From NCBI GenBank assembly GCA_030445875.1, contig JASUSX010000024.1:1-13473 (forward strand): DNA of 13,473 nt, read 5' to 3'. The DNA comes from Clostridia bacterium (GTDB taxonomy: Bacteria > Bacillota > DSM-521 > Neomoorellales > Neomoorellaceae). The notes under the pieces are model-generated. The model made no database searches, had not been told where the DNA came from, and worked only from the letters and a program-made list of their open reading frames with translations. Below, piece by piece: positions 1 through 7,227 of this stretch (its first letter is position 1; each line of letters opens with the position of its first letter). The position numbers and the translations under genes are program-made.

Positions 1-403
1 TGCCGGCGCCCAGGCTGCCGAAAAAAGCTCCCAGGCCACTTACAACCCGGAAAACTTTATCATCCACGATAAAAACGTCCTCTACCTGGTCAATGAATTA
101 AGGGCCGCCGGGGCTGAGGCCATTGCCGTCAATGGCCAGCGGATTGTTACCAATTCGGACATCCGCTGCGTAGGTACCGTCATTATGGTTAATTCCACCC
201 GCCTGGCCCCACCCTACGAAGTCCAGGCCATTGGGAACCCGGATACCCTGCTGGCGGCTGTGGAAAAATCCGTTGACTTTTCCCTCTTAAAAAGCCGGGA
301 TTTCCCGGTCAAGGTAGCTAAATCCCCGAACCTGACCCTGCCCGCCTATAAAGGCGGTTTCCCCCAGGACTATGTGCGTTTACCCAAAGCGGGGGGGCAA
401 TAA
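1..403 (+). CDS. DUF881 family protein, 3' part (5' end outside window)
   Basis: The frame is open from base 2 and gives 133 residues ending in TAA at 401-403. The start lies left of the window. The residues seen contain the DUF881 core: a VNELRAAGAEAIAVNGQRI block (about residues 29-47 of the fragment), then IRCVGTVIMVN and an APPYEVQAIGNPDTL block. The family includes Bacillus YlxW/YlxX, encoded beside cell-division genes; its members are usually anchored by one N-terminal membrane helix with a coiled coil outside, and their biochemical role is not established. That N-terminal part would be outside the window here. A second DUF881 gene starts one base after this stop, so the two are surely cotranscribed. 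The internal ATG at 185 is not the real start, because conserved DUF881 sequence continues upstream of it in frame. Family assignment is firm; function is unknown. Confidence 0.9.
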   Translation, partial: AGAQAAEKSSQATYNPENFIIHDKNVLYLVNELRAAGAEAIAVNGQRIVTNSDIRCVGTVIMVNSTRLAPPYEVQAIGNPDTLLAAVEKSVDFSLLKSRDFPVKVAKSPNLTLPAYKGGFPQDYVRLPKAGGQ

Positions 404-404
404 G

Positions 405-1118
405 ATGCTGAAAGGTAAATACTGGTCTATCTCGCTAACCATCGTCTTTTTAATCCTGGGCCTGCTATTATCCCTCCAGTTTCGTACCCAGCGGTTGCTG
501 GCCAGCTCCCTGGAAGCCCAGAAAACTGAGGACCTGGTGGCCATGTGGAGAAACCTGAGCACCAAGCGCAACCAGCTCCAGGGCGAAATCGTCCAGCTCC
601 AGCAGCAGCTCTACGCCCTGAAAACCGGCTCCGGCCAGGATAACAATACCGGCGAGGCCCTGGCCCGGGAATTGGCCCGGTTGCAGGTAAGCACCGGCCT
701 CGCCCCGGTCAAAGGGCCAGGAATAACGGTAACCATCACCGGCGATGCCCCCCTTCTTTATGAGGACCTGGTGGACATCGTCAATGAACTCTGGGCCTCC
801 GGGGCCGAGGCCATAGCCATCAATGACCACCGCATCGGCGCCTACAATGGTATTGCGGCCAAAGAGGAAGGGTCGCGGGTTTATATCACCGTCGACGGCC
901 AGAAACTCCTTTACCCCATTGTCATTAAGGCCATCGGCGACCCCCATACCCTGGAGAAGGGGTTGACCTTTACCGGCGGCCTGGTGGAGAGTCTCAATAA
1001 CTATAATATCTACCCCGCCATAAAAAAAGAGCAGGACCTGCAGTTGCCGGGAACTGCCCTGCCCCGCTGGCAGTACGCCAGACCCCTGCCTCCCGCTCCC
1101 CAACCAGCGGCAAAGTAA
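405..1118 (+). CDS. DUF881 family membrane-anchored protein
   Basis: A complete 237-residue protein. Residues 1-7 are short and basic (MLKGKYW), residues 8-25 form one hydrophobic helix, residues about 28-70 are heptad-rich with many Gln, Glu and Leu (likely coiled coil), and residues about 90-215 are the DUF881 domain. The domain includes VDIVNELWASGAEAIAIND and the AIGDPHTLEKGL block. The tail is Pro/Ala-rich. I expect an inner-membrane anchor with the domain outside the cytoplasm. The start is ATG 405, one base after the upstream stop, preceded by a G-rich site; an earlier in-frame ATG at 372 would overlap the upstream gene and add 11 residues that break the usual signal-anchor start. It is a paralogue of the gene at 1-403 and the last gene before a strong terminator. 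The family is related to Bacillus YlxW/YlxX, but no reaction is known. Confidence 0.88.
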   Translation: MLKGKYWSISLTIVFLILGLLLSLQFRTQRLLASSLEAQKTEDLVAMWRNLSTKRNQLQGEIVQLQQQLYALKTGSGQDNNTGEALARELARLQVSTGLAPVKGPGITVTITGDAPLLYEDLVDIVNELWASGAEAIAINDHRIGAYNGIAAKEEGSRVYITVDGQKLLYPIVIKAIGDPHTLEKGLTFTGGLVESLNNYNIYPAIKKEQDLQLPGTALPRWQYARPLPPAPQPAAK

Positions 1119-1122
1119 ATAG

Positions 1123-1158
1123 ATAGAGCCAGGCTGAACGAGCCTGGCTCTATTTTTT
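1123..1158 (+). terminator. Intrinsic terminator of the DUF881 operon, possibly bidirectional
   Basis: A perfect 13-bp stem (1123-1135 with 1141-1153) encloses a 5-base loop (GAACG) and is followed on the + strand by six T (1153-1158), a textbook Rho-independent terminator for the DUF881 genes. The T-run runs into the stop codon of cimA, which is read on the other strand (TAA at 1157-1159). Read on the - strand the same hairpin begins 3 bases after cimA and is followed by the moderately T-rich CTATTTAC, so it may also end the branched-chain operon. The + direction is clear; the - direction is an inference. Confidence 0.9.
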
Positions 1159-2749
1159 ACGGCGTTGCCGCCGCCCGCTTGCTTATCTCCTGCGCTTGCT
1201 TCAAGAGGGCGTATTCCATACTGTCCAGGAGAGCGGCCCAGCTGGCTTCGATGATATTGGTGGAAACTCCCACCGTATTCCAGGAGTCATTGCCGTCCCG
1301 GGACTCGATGAGCACCCGAACCCGGGCGCTGGTGGCATCCTTTTCGTCCAGGACCCGTACCTTGTAGTCTGTCAGGCGCATACGGCCTATAGCCGGGAAG
1401 ACCTCTTCCAGGGCCTTGCGCAGGGCGTTATCCATGGCGTTGACGGGGCCGTTGCCTTCGGCCGCCGTATAAACCACCTGGTCGCCCACCCTCAGCTTAA
1501 CGATGGCTTCCGAGGTGGCTTCCTGCCCGGGCCGTTTCTCGACCAGGGTTTTAACATACTCTACTTCGAACTGCTGCCGGTACTCCCCTGTTGTCTTCCT
1601 TAAGAATAGTTCCAGGGAGGCGTCGGCCCCTTCAAACTGGTAACCCTGGCGTTCCATCTCCTTGATACCCGTTATGACGGCCCGTTCCCTTTCCTGGGAA
1701 AGCTCCAGGCCCATTTCCTCCACCTTGCAGCGCAGGTTACTGGCTCCGGCCTGGTCCGACATCAAAATTCGCCGTTCGTTCCCTACCAGCTGGGGCCGGA
1801 TATGCTCGTAGGTATGGGCGGCCTTTAAGACCGCGCTCACATGGATGCCACCCTTATGGGCAAAGGCACTGTAGCCGACGAAGGGCTGGTTACCAGGCGG
1901 CACCACATTAGCGATCTCGCTGACGTAACGGGAGACCTCGGTCAGATGGGCCAGCTGCCCGGTAGGCAGGCACTGATAACCCATTTTCAGCTCCAGGTTA
2001 GGTAAGACCGAACACAAATTGGCATTGCCGCAGCGCTCGCCAAAGCCGTTGATGGTGCCCTGGACCTGGCGGCAACCGGCGTTAACAGCAGCCAGGGAGT
2101 TAGCTACAGCCAGCTCGCCGTCATTATGGGTATGAATCCCCAGGGGCACCGGTATTTCCTGGCTCACCCTGGCCACAGCAGCCGCCACTTCATCAGGCAG
2201 GCAGCCGCCGTTGGTATCGCACAAAACCACCCAGCTGGCCCCGGCTGCAGCGGCGGCCTTTAAGGTAGCCAGGGCATAATCGGGGTTGGCCTTAAAGCCG
2301 TCAAAGAAATGCTCGGCGTCGAAGATCACTTCCAGGCCTGCCTCAACCAGGAAGGCGACGCTATCGCTGATCATGGCCAGGTTTTCCGCCAGGGTCGTCT
2401 CCAGGGCCGCCGTCACATGGAGGTCCCAGGACTTGCCGAAGATGGTGGCCACCTTGACCCCCGAACGCTTGATGGCCAGCAGGTTGGCGTCCTCCCTGGC
2501 CTGCTCCCCTGGTTTCCTGGTGCGGCCAAAGGCGGTAAGCCTGGCGTGACGCCAGATAATTTCCCGCGCCCGCAGGAAGAACTCCATATCCTTGGGGTTG
2601 GCCCAGGGCCAGCCGCCTTCGATATAGTCCACGCCCAGCCGGTCCAGGCGGGCGGCAATCTTTAACTTATCCTCCACGGACAGGCTGATGCCCTCGCCCT
2701 GGCTGCCGTCCCGGAGGGTGGTGTCGTAGACACAGATCTTTTCCGCCAT
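1157..2749 (-). CDS. cimA: (R)-citramalate synthase
   Basis: A 530-residue enzyme of the LeuA-like DRE-TIM metallolyase family, expected to condense pyruvate with acetyl-CoA to (R)-citramalate, the first step of threonine-independent isoleucine synthesis. The N-terminal motif YDTTLRDGSQGEGISLSVED (residues 8-27), with Arg13 and Asp14, is typical of the CimA branch; LeuA has GEQSPGVSL here. The following IEGGWPWANPKD (43-54) is another hallmark of this group. Metal ligands are His206 and His208 in HTHND and Asn242 in ERCGNANL. A C-terminal LeuA-type allosteric domain spans about 390-525, suggesting end-product (isoleucine) inhibition. Start ATG 2749 lies 2 bases after the leuB stop, with GAGGG at 2756-2760 inside leuB, so translation is probably coupled. 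It is the last gene of the operon, next to the leuBCD genes whose products process citramalate. A homocitrate synthase role is less likely given the motif set. Confidence 0.93.
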   Translation of the reverse strand: MAEKICVYDTTLRDGSQGEGISLSVEDKLKIAARLDRLGVDYIEGGWPWANPKDMEFFLRAREIIWRHARLTAFGRTRKPGEQAREDANLLAIKRSGVKVATIFGKSWDLHVTAALETTLAENLAMISDSVAFLVEAGLEVIFDAEHFFDGFKANPDYALATLKAAAAAGASWVVLCDTNGGCLPDEVAAAVARVSQEIPVPLGIHTHNDGELAVANSLAAVNAGCRQVQGTINGFGERCGNANLCSVLPNLELKMGYQCLPTGQLAHLTEVSRYVSEIANVVPPGNQPFVGYSAFAHKGGIHVSAVLKAAHTYEHIRPQLVGNERRILMSDQAGASNLRCKVEEMGLELSQERERAVITGIKEMERQGYQFEGADASLELFLRKTTGEYRQQFEVEYVKTLVEKRPGQEATSEAIVKLRVGDQVVYTAAEGNGPVNAMDNALRKALEEVFPAIGRMRLTDYKVRVLDEKDATSARVRVLIESRDGNDSWNTVGVSTNIIEASWAALLDSMEYALLKQAQEISKRAAATP

Positions 2750-2751
2750 TG

Positions 2752-3825
2752 TTATCCCTCTTGCAGTTCCTGCCGGACCAGGGCGCCCATTTCAGCCGTA
2801 CCCACCAGGCTGGTCCCCGGAACGTAGATATCCGGGGTCCGGTAACCCTTCGCCAGTACCCGGCTGACGGCTGCTTCCACGGCTTGCGCGGCCCGGTCCA
2901 TTTTGAAGGAGTACTTAAGCATCATGGCTACCGAAAGGATGGTGGCCAGGGGATTGGCCTTCTGCTGGCCGGCGATATCCGGCGCTGAGCCATGGCAGGG
3001 CTCATAAAGGCCTACGACGCCGCCGATGCTGGCTGAAGGCAGCATCCCGATAGAACCCGTCAGGACGGAGGCCTGGTCGCTTAAAATATCGCCGAAGGTA
3101 TTCTCGGTGACAATCACATCAAACTGGGTCGGCCGGCGCACCAGTTGCATGGCGCAGTTATCAACGTACATATGCTCCACGGTAACTTCGGGGAACTCGC
3201 CTTTCAGCCTTTCCACCGTATCCCGCCACAGGCGCGAGCTAGTGAGGACGTTGGCTTTATCCACGCTGGTCAAATGGCCGCGGCGCTGGCGGGCTATGGT
3301 AAAGGCCAGGCGCACGATGCGCTCTATCTCCGCTGTGGAGTAAAGCATGGTGTCGTAGGCCACTTCGCCCGTCGCCGTCTTTTCCCGCTTTTTGGGGCCA
3401 AAGTAGAGGCCCCCCGTCAACTCCCGCACAATCAGCAGGTCGGTGCCGGTGACTACCTCCGGTTTTAAGGGCGAAGCCGCCGCCAGAGGGGCGAAAAGAT
3501 AGGCCGGCCGCAGGTTGGCGTAGAGGCCCAGCTCTTTACGCAGGGGTAACAGGGCGGCCGTTTCCGGGCGCTCCGCCGGGGGCAGGGTATCCCATTTAGG
3601 GCCGCCCACGGCCCCCAGGAGCACGGCATCGCTCTGTCGGCAGAGGGCCAGGGTTTCCGCCGGTAAGGCCCGACCGCGGGCGTCAATGGCCGCGCCCCCT
3701 ACCAGGGCTTCGCTAAACTGGAACTCTACCCCTTCCCGGCTGCCTACGGCCTCCAGGGTTTTTACCGCCTCGGGGACGATCTCCGGACCGATGCCGTCAC
3801 CAGGTAAAACCGCAATTTTATACAT
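2752..3825 (-). CDS. leuB: 3-isopropylmalate dehydrogenase
   Basis: A 357-residue cytoplasmic NAD-dependent oxidative decarboxylase of the isocitrate/isopropylmalate dehydrogenase family. It converts 3-isopropylmalate to 2-ketoisocaproate, and in organisms with CimA it also turns methylmalate into 2-ketobutyrate. Visible motifs are [10 protein letters not shown] (7-16), the substrate arginines Arg96, Arg106 and Arg134 in [13 protein letters not shown] and [11 protein letters not shown], Tyr141, Lys190, and the metal ligands Asp222, Asp246 and Asp250 in [12 protein letters not shown]. The nucleotide-binding segment [10 protein letters not shown] starts at 278. The length is normal. The start ATG overlaps the end of leuD by 8 bases (3818-3825), with AAGG/GAGGG sites inside leuD, so the two are translationally coupled. 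It precedes cimA by 2 bases. Confidence 0.97.
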   Translation of the reverse strand: MYKIAVLPGDGIGPEIVPEAVKTLEAVGSREGVEFQFSEALVGGAAIDARGRALPAETLALCRQSDAVLLGAVGGPKWDTLPPAERPETAALLPLRKELGLYANLRPAYLFAPLAAASPLKPEVVTGTDLLIVRELTGGLYFGPKKREKTATGEVAYDTMLYSTAEIERIVRLAFTIARQRRGHLTSVDKANVLTSSRLWRDTVERLKGEFPEVTVEHMYVDNCAMQLVRRPTQFDVIVTENTFGDILSDQASVLTGSIGMLPSASIGGVVGLYEPCHGSAPDIAGQQKANPLATILSVAMMLKYSFKMDRAAQAVEAAVSRVLAKGYRTPDIYVPGTSLVGTAEMGALVRQELQEG

Positions 3826-4318
3826 GGGCCCTCACCTTCCCGGCCACGTAGGGCATCAGCCCCCCGGCGGCAATGAGTTCTTGCATAAAGGGTGGAAAGG
3901 GCGCTACCGGATAGGTTTCCCCTTTAGTGAGGTTGACAATCTCGCCCTTTTCAGCGTCAATCTGCACTTCATCCCCGGCCGCGATACTGGCTGCCGCCCC
4001 CGGGGATTCAAAGATGGGCAGGCCGATGTTAATGGCGTTGCGGTAGAAGATGCGGGCAAAGGAAGCAGCGATGACCGCCGCCACCCCGGCAGCCTTGATG
4101 GCTACCGGCGCGTGCTCCCGGGAGCTGCCGCAGCCGAAGTTCTTGCCGGCGACGATGATCTCCCCCTGCTTTACCCGACCGGCAAAGGTGGGGTCGGCGT
4201 CTTCCATGCAGTGACGGGCGAGTTCCGCCGGGTCGGTGGTGTTCAGGTACCGCGCCGGGATAATGGCGTCAGTGTCGATATCGTTACCAAAAATATGGCA
4301 CTTGCCTGCTATAAGCAT
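3818..4318 (-). CDS. leuD: 3-isopropylmalate dehydratase, small subunit (archaeal-type)
   Basis: A 166-residue small (swivel-domain) subunit of isopropylmalate isomerase. It partners LeuC to convert 2- into 3-isopropylmalate and probably citramalate to methylmalate. Key parts are [20 protein letters not shown] (8-27) and the substrate-binding [12 protein letters not shown] (60-71), with Arg68. It is much shorter than the about 200-residue enterobacterial LeuD and belongs to the archaeal/thermophile subgroup (LeuD2, homoaconitase-like). The loop YLNT (24-27) sits where this subgroup reads specificity. Start ATG 4318 has a clear GGAGG 9 bases upstream. leuC lies 48 bases upstream, separated by a small hairpin, and leuB overlaps its end by 8 bases. 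A homoaconitase role is the alternative, but the leuABC context argues for leucine synthesis. Confidence 0.96.
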   Translation of the reverse strand: MLIAGKCHIFGNDIDTDAIIPARYLNTTDPAELARHCMEDADPTFAGRVKQGEIIVAGKNFGCGSSREHAPVAIKAAGVAAVIAASFARIFYRNAINIGLPIFESPGAAASIAAGDEVQIDAEKGEIVNLTKGETYPVAPFPPFMQELIAAGGLMPYVAGKVRAHV

Positions 4319-4338
4319 CTATATCATCCTCCAAAATT

Positions 4339-4361
4339 GAGATGTGGGAATCCCACTTCTC
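4339..4361 (-). other. Imperfect hairpin in the leuC-leuD spacer
   Basis: GTGGG (4344-4348) pairs with CCCAC (4352-4356) around a 3-base loop. After one T-T mismatch, GAGA (4339-4342) pairs with TCTC (4358-4361). It fills most of the 48-base gap between leuC and leuD and ends about 12 bases before the leuD ribosome binding site on the - strand. No T-run follows, so it is not a terminator. It could stabilise an mRNA end or tune leuD translation; no function is shown. Confidence 0.4.
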
Positions 4362-4366
4362 ACCTC

Positions 4367-5629
4367 TCAAATAGCCTCCTCAGGGGCGGCAATGCGGCCC
4401 TTGACGGCGCTGGCGGCGGCCACCGCCGGCCCGGCCAGGTAGACCTCACTCTCGGGATGGCCCATACGGCCGACGAAGTTGCGGTTGGTGGTGGACAGGG
4501 CGCGTTCACCTTTAGCCAGGATGCCCATGTGGCCGCCCAGGCAGGGGCCACAGGTGGGCGTGGAGACCGCGGCGCCGGCGGCGATAAAGATGTCGATCAG
4601 GCCCGCCGCCAGGGCTTCCCTGTAAATCTGCTGGGTGCCGGGGATAACGATGAGCCGTACCTCCGGGTGGACCCTTTGCCCTTTCAGAATCCGCGCCGCT
4701 ACCTGCAGGTCTTCCAGGCGGCCGTTGGTGCAGCTACCGATAACTACCTGGTCGATTTTGATCTCATCTATTTCATAGACGCTGCGGGCGTTTTCGGGCA
4801 GGTGGGGCAGGGCTACCTGGGGCGCAATTTTACCGGCATCAATGTCTATTACCCGGACGTAGCTGGCGTCGGCGTCACTCTGGTATACCCGATAGTCCCT
4901 CTGCAGGCGGCCCTGGATGTAAGCCAGGGTCTTTTCGTCCACCGGGAAGATGCCGTTCTTGCCGCCGGCCTCGATAGCCATGTTAGCCATGGTGAAGCGA
5001 CCGGCCATACTGAGATCGGCGATGGCTTCCCCGGTGAATTCCATGGCCATGTAGCGGGCGCCGTCAACGCCTATCAGGCTGATGGTATAGAGGATAAGGT
5101 CCTTACCGCTCACCCAGGGCTGGAGCCGACCATGGTAACGAAAGAGGATAGTCTCCGGCACCTTAAACCAGCACTCGCCCGTGGCCATGGTAGCTGCCAG
5201 GTCAGTGGATCCGACCCCGGTAGCAAAGGCCCCCAGGGCGCCGTAGGTGCAGGTGTGGGAGTCGGCGCCGATGACCAGATCCCCCGGGCCGACCAGGCCC
5301 TGTTCCGGCAGCAGGCAATGCTCGATGCCCATACGGCCGACTTCAAAGTAGTTGGTTAACCCCTGCTCCCGGGCGAACTCCCGTAAGACTTTAGCCTGCT
5401 CGGCGGATTTAATATCCTTGGCCGGGGTAAAGTGGTCCGGCACCAGGACGACCCGCTCCGGGTCGAAGACCTTCTTGACTCCCAGTTTTCTGAATTCCTC
5501 GATGGCCAGTGGGGCGGTGATGTCGTTCCCCAGGGCCAGGTCGACCCGGGCGTTGATGAGCTGGCCGGGCTCTACTTTTTCCAGGCCGGCATGGGTGGCC
5601 AGGATCTTTTCGGTAATGGTCATACCCAC
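4367..5629 (-). CDS. leuC: 3-isopropylmalate dehydratase, large subunit (archaeal-type)
   Basis: A 420-residue aconitase-family [4Fe-4S] subunit. With LeuD it isomerises isopropylmalate by dehydration and rehydration, and probably citramalate too. Cluster ligands are Cys300 in GSCTNGR and Cys360 and Cys363 in PTCGPCLGG. Other conserved blocks are [10 protein letters not shown] (63-72), [21 protein letters not shown] (from 121) and NRNFVGRMG (382-390). At 420 residues it is the short archaeal/thermophile form; enterobacterial LeuC has about 466. The start is GTG 5629, which has AAGGG 6 bases upstream inside the end of leuA. An ATG two codons further in (5623) is possible but spaced less well. 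The gap to leuA is 2 bases, so coupling is likely. A homoaconitase subunit would look similar, but the operon favours LeuC. Confidence 0.96.
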   Translation of the reverse strand: MGMTITEKILATHAGLEKVEPGQLINARVDLALGNDITAPLAIEEFRKLGVKKVFDPERVVLVPDHFTPAKDIKSAEQAKVLREFAREQGLTNYFEVGRMGIEHCLLPEQGLVGPGDLVIGADSHTCTYGALGAFATGVGSTDLAATMATGECWFKVPETILFRYHGRLQPWVSGKDLILYTISLIGVDGARYMAMEFTGEAIADLSMAGRFTMANMAIEAGGKNGIFPVDEKTLAYIQGRLQRDYRVYQSDADASYVRVIDIDAGKIAPQVALPHLPENARSVYEIDEIKIDQVVIGSCTNGRLEDLQVAARILKGQRVHPEVRLIVIPGTQQIYREALAAGLIDIFIAAGAAVSTPTCGPCLGGHMGILAKGERALSTTNRNFVGRMGHPESEVYLAGPAVAAASAVKGRIAAPEEAI

Positions 5630-5631
5630 GG

Positions 5632-7179
5632 TTATCCCTTCTCCCCTAACAGATTTTCTTCTCCTACCTCGTAGACCACCTTGTTAATGGCGTTCAGGTA
5701 GGCGCGGGCGCTGGCCTCCAGCACGTCAGTGCTGATACCACGGCCGATGAAGACCCGCCCCCCGTATTCCACTTTAACAGTCACCTCGCCCACGGCGTCT
5801 TTACCGCCGGTAACGGCATTGAGGGTATAGGACTTCAGGCACACGGCTATGCGGGTAACCTTGTCGATGGCCTTAAAGGCCGCATCCACCGGGCCTTCCC
5901 CGCAGGCCGCTTCTTCCCGCAATTCCTCCCCGGCCCGTATGCCAATGGTGGCGGTGGGCACCACCCGGTTACCCGTAGAGATGTGGATATGCTCCAGGAT
6001 GAATTTCTCGGGGATCTGTTTGACTTCATGCTCAACAATGGCTTCCAGGTCGCGGTCGCTAATCTCCTTTTTGCGGTCAGCCAGCTCTTTGAAACGGGTA
6101 AAGGCTTTGTCGAGTTCCGTTTCATTGAGTTTAAAGCCCAGTTCCTCCAGGCGGCTGCGCAAGGCGTGCCGGCCGGAGTGCTTACCCAGGAAGATATTGT
6201 TCTGGACCAAGCCGATCATGGCCGGGTTCATAATCTCGTAAGTGGTTCGCTCCTTCAAGACGCCGTCCTGGTGGATGCCGGCCTCATGGGTGAAGGCGTT
6301 CTTGCCTACAATGGCCTTGTTATACTGTACGGGCATACCCGTCAGGCTGCTGACCAGCCGGCTGGTGCGGTAGATCTCTTCGGTGACAATGCCGGTCTGG
6401 CGGCCGTAATAGTCACGCCGGGTGTAGAGGGCCATGATCAGCTCTTCCAGGGCTGTATTGCCGGCCCGCTCGCCGATGCCGTTAATGGCGCCTTCAATTT
6501 GGACGGCCCCATTCTCAATGGCCGCCAGGGAGTTGGCCACCGCCAGGCCCAGGTCGTTATGACAGTGGACACTGATCTGCACCCGGTCAATACCCGGGAC
6601 GCGCTGGCGGATGGCAGCTATCAAGCGGCCAAACTCCGCCGGGGTGGCGTAGCCCACCGTATCCGGGATATTGAGAACCGTAGCCCCGGCATCAATGGCC
6701 GCCGCCAGGACCTGGCACAGGAAATCGATATCGCTGCGGGAGGCGTCTTCGGGCGAAAACTCGATGTCCTGGCAGTAGCCTTTCGCCCGGGCCACCCCCC
6801 GCCGGACTGCGGCCAGGACCTCTTCCCTGGTCAGGCGCAGCTTATATTGCAGGTGGATATCGGAAGTGGCGATAAAGACATGGATGCGCGGCCGCCTGGC
6901 CTCCTGCAGGGCTTCCCAGGCGCGGTCGATATCCCGGTCGTTAATCCGCGCCAGGCCGGTTATCACCGGCCCCTCCACCTCCCGGGCTATGGCCCGCACG
7001 GCCTCAAAATCACCCGGGGAGGCAATGGGAAAACCGGCTTCTATGACGTCTACCCCCAGCCGGGCTAGCTGGTGGGCAATCTTTAGCTTTTCCTCCACGT
7101 TGAGGCTTACCCCGGGCGACTGCTCGCCGTCACGCAGGGTGGTATCAAAGATATAAATGCGTTTGCTGGTAGCGGGCAA
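5632..7179 (-). CDS. leuA: 2-isopropylmalate synthase
   Basis: A 515-residue enzyme catalysing the first committed step of leucine synthesis, acetyl-CoA plus 2-ketoisovalerate to 2-isopropylmalate. Motifs are [16 protein letters not shown] (11-26) with Arg16 and Asp17, [11 protein letters not shown] (47-57), the metal ligands His205 and His207 in SVHCHND, and Asn241 in [11 protein letters not shown]. The C-terminal leucine-binding regulatory domain covers about 395-505, including [14 protein letters not shown] (427-440), so feedback inhibition by leucine is expected. The start is odd: the frame is closed by a stop just upstream (TGA at 7186-7188), and the only usual start codon before the conserved RIYIFDTT block is TTG at 7179, 10 bases after GAGGGG. 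A better placed ATG at 7186 is out of frame. The stop lies 2 bases before leuC; the paralogous copy-1 ilvB gene ends 48 bases upstream. Confidence 0.96.
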   Translation of the reverse strand: MPATSKRIYIFDTTLRDGEQSPGVSLNVEEKLKIAHQLARLGVDVIEAGFPIASPGDFEAVRAIAREVEGPVITGLARINDRDIDRAWEALQEARRPRIHVFIATSDIHLQYKLRLTREEVLAAVRRGVARAKGYCQDIEFSPEDASRSDIDFLCQVLAAAIDAGATVLNIPDTVGYATPAEFGRLIAAIRQRVPGIDRVQISVHCHNDLGLAVANSLAAIENGAVQIEGAINGIGERAGNTALEELIMALYTRRDYYGRQTGIVTEEIYRTSRLVSSLTGMPVQYNKAIVGKNAFTHEAGIHQDGVLKERTTYEIMNPAMIGLVQNNIFLGKHSGRHALRSRLEELGFKLNETELDKAFTRFKELADRKKEISDRDLEAIVEHEVKQIPEKFILEHIHISTGNRVVPTATIGIRAGEELREEAACGEGPVDAAFKAIDKVTRIAVCLKSYTLNAVTGGKDAVGEVTVKVEYGGRVFIGRGISTDVLEASARAYLNAINKVVYEVGEENLLGEKG

Positions 7180-7186
7180 ATAGCAT
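7145..7186 (-). other. Out-of-frame mini-ORF overlapping the leuA start
   Basis: ATG at 7186 follows GAGGGGG by 3-4 bases and opens a 13-codon frame ([13 protein letters not shown]) ending in TGA at 7145-7147, inside leuA codons 10-12. It covers the TTG start of leuA in a different frame. The peptide resembles nothing I know. It may compete with leuA initiation, or mark a one-base indel: dropping one T of the TTT at 7178-7180 would put this ATG in frame as [10 protein letters not shown] do not claim that it is expressed. Confidence 0.35.
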
Positions 7187-7189
7187 CAA

Positions 7190-7196
7190 CCCCCTC
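7190..7196 (-). promoter_or_regulatory. Ribosome binding site of leuA
   Basis: GAGGGGG at 7190-7196 is the only Shine-Dalgarno-like string before leuA. It lies 10 bases from the in-frame TTG and only 3 bases from the out-of-frame ATG at 7184-7186, so it serves the TTG at the long end of the useful range. Confidence 0.5.
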
Positions 7197-7227
7197 TTTT
7201 CTCCCTTCACTGGTTACATCGACGTAG

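Noticed and set aside
3686..5359. A 557-codon open frame on the + strand, antisense to leuB, leuD and leuC
   Set aside because: It lies wholly over three clearly conserved genes, its translation is low-complexity Gly/Ala/Asp-rich without any motif I recognise, and GC-rich codon bias easily opens such antisense frames.
5983..7068. A 361-codon + strand frame antisense to leuA, and similar ones over ilvB and ilvD
   Set aside because: Shadow frames of real genes, with no ribosome binding site or family signature.
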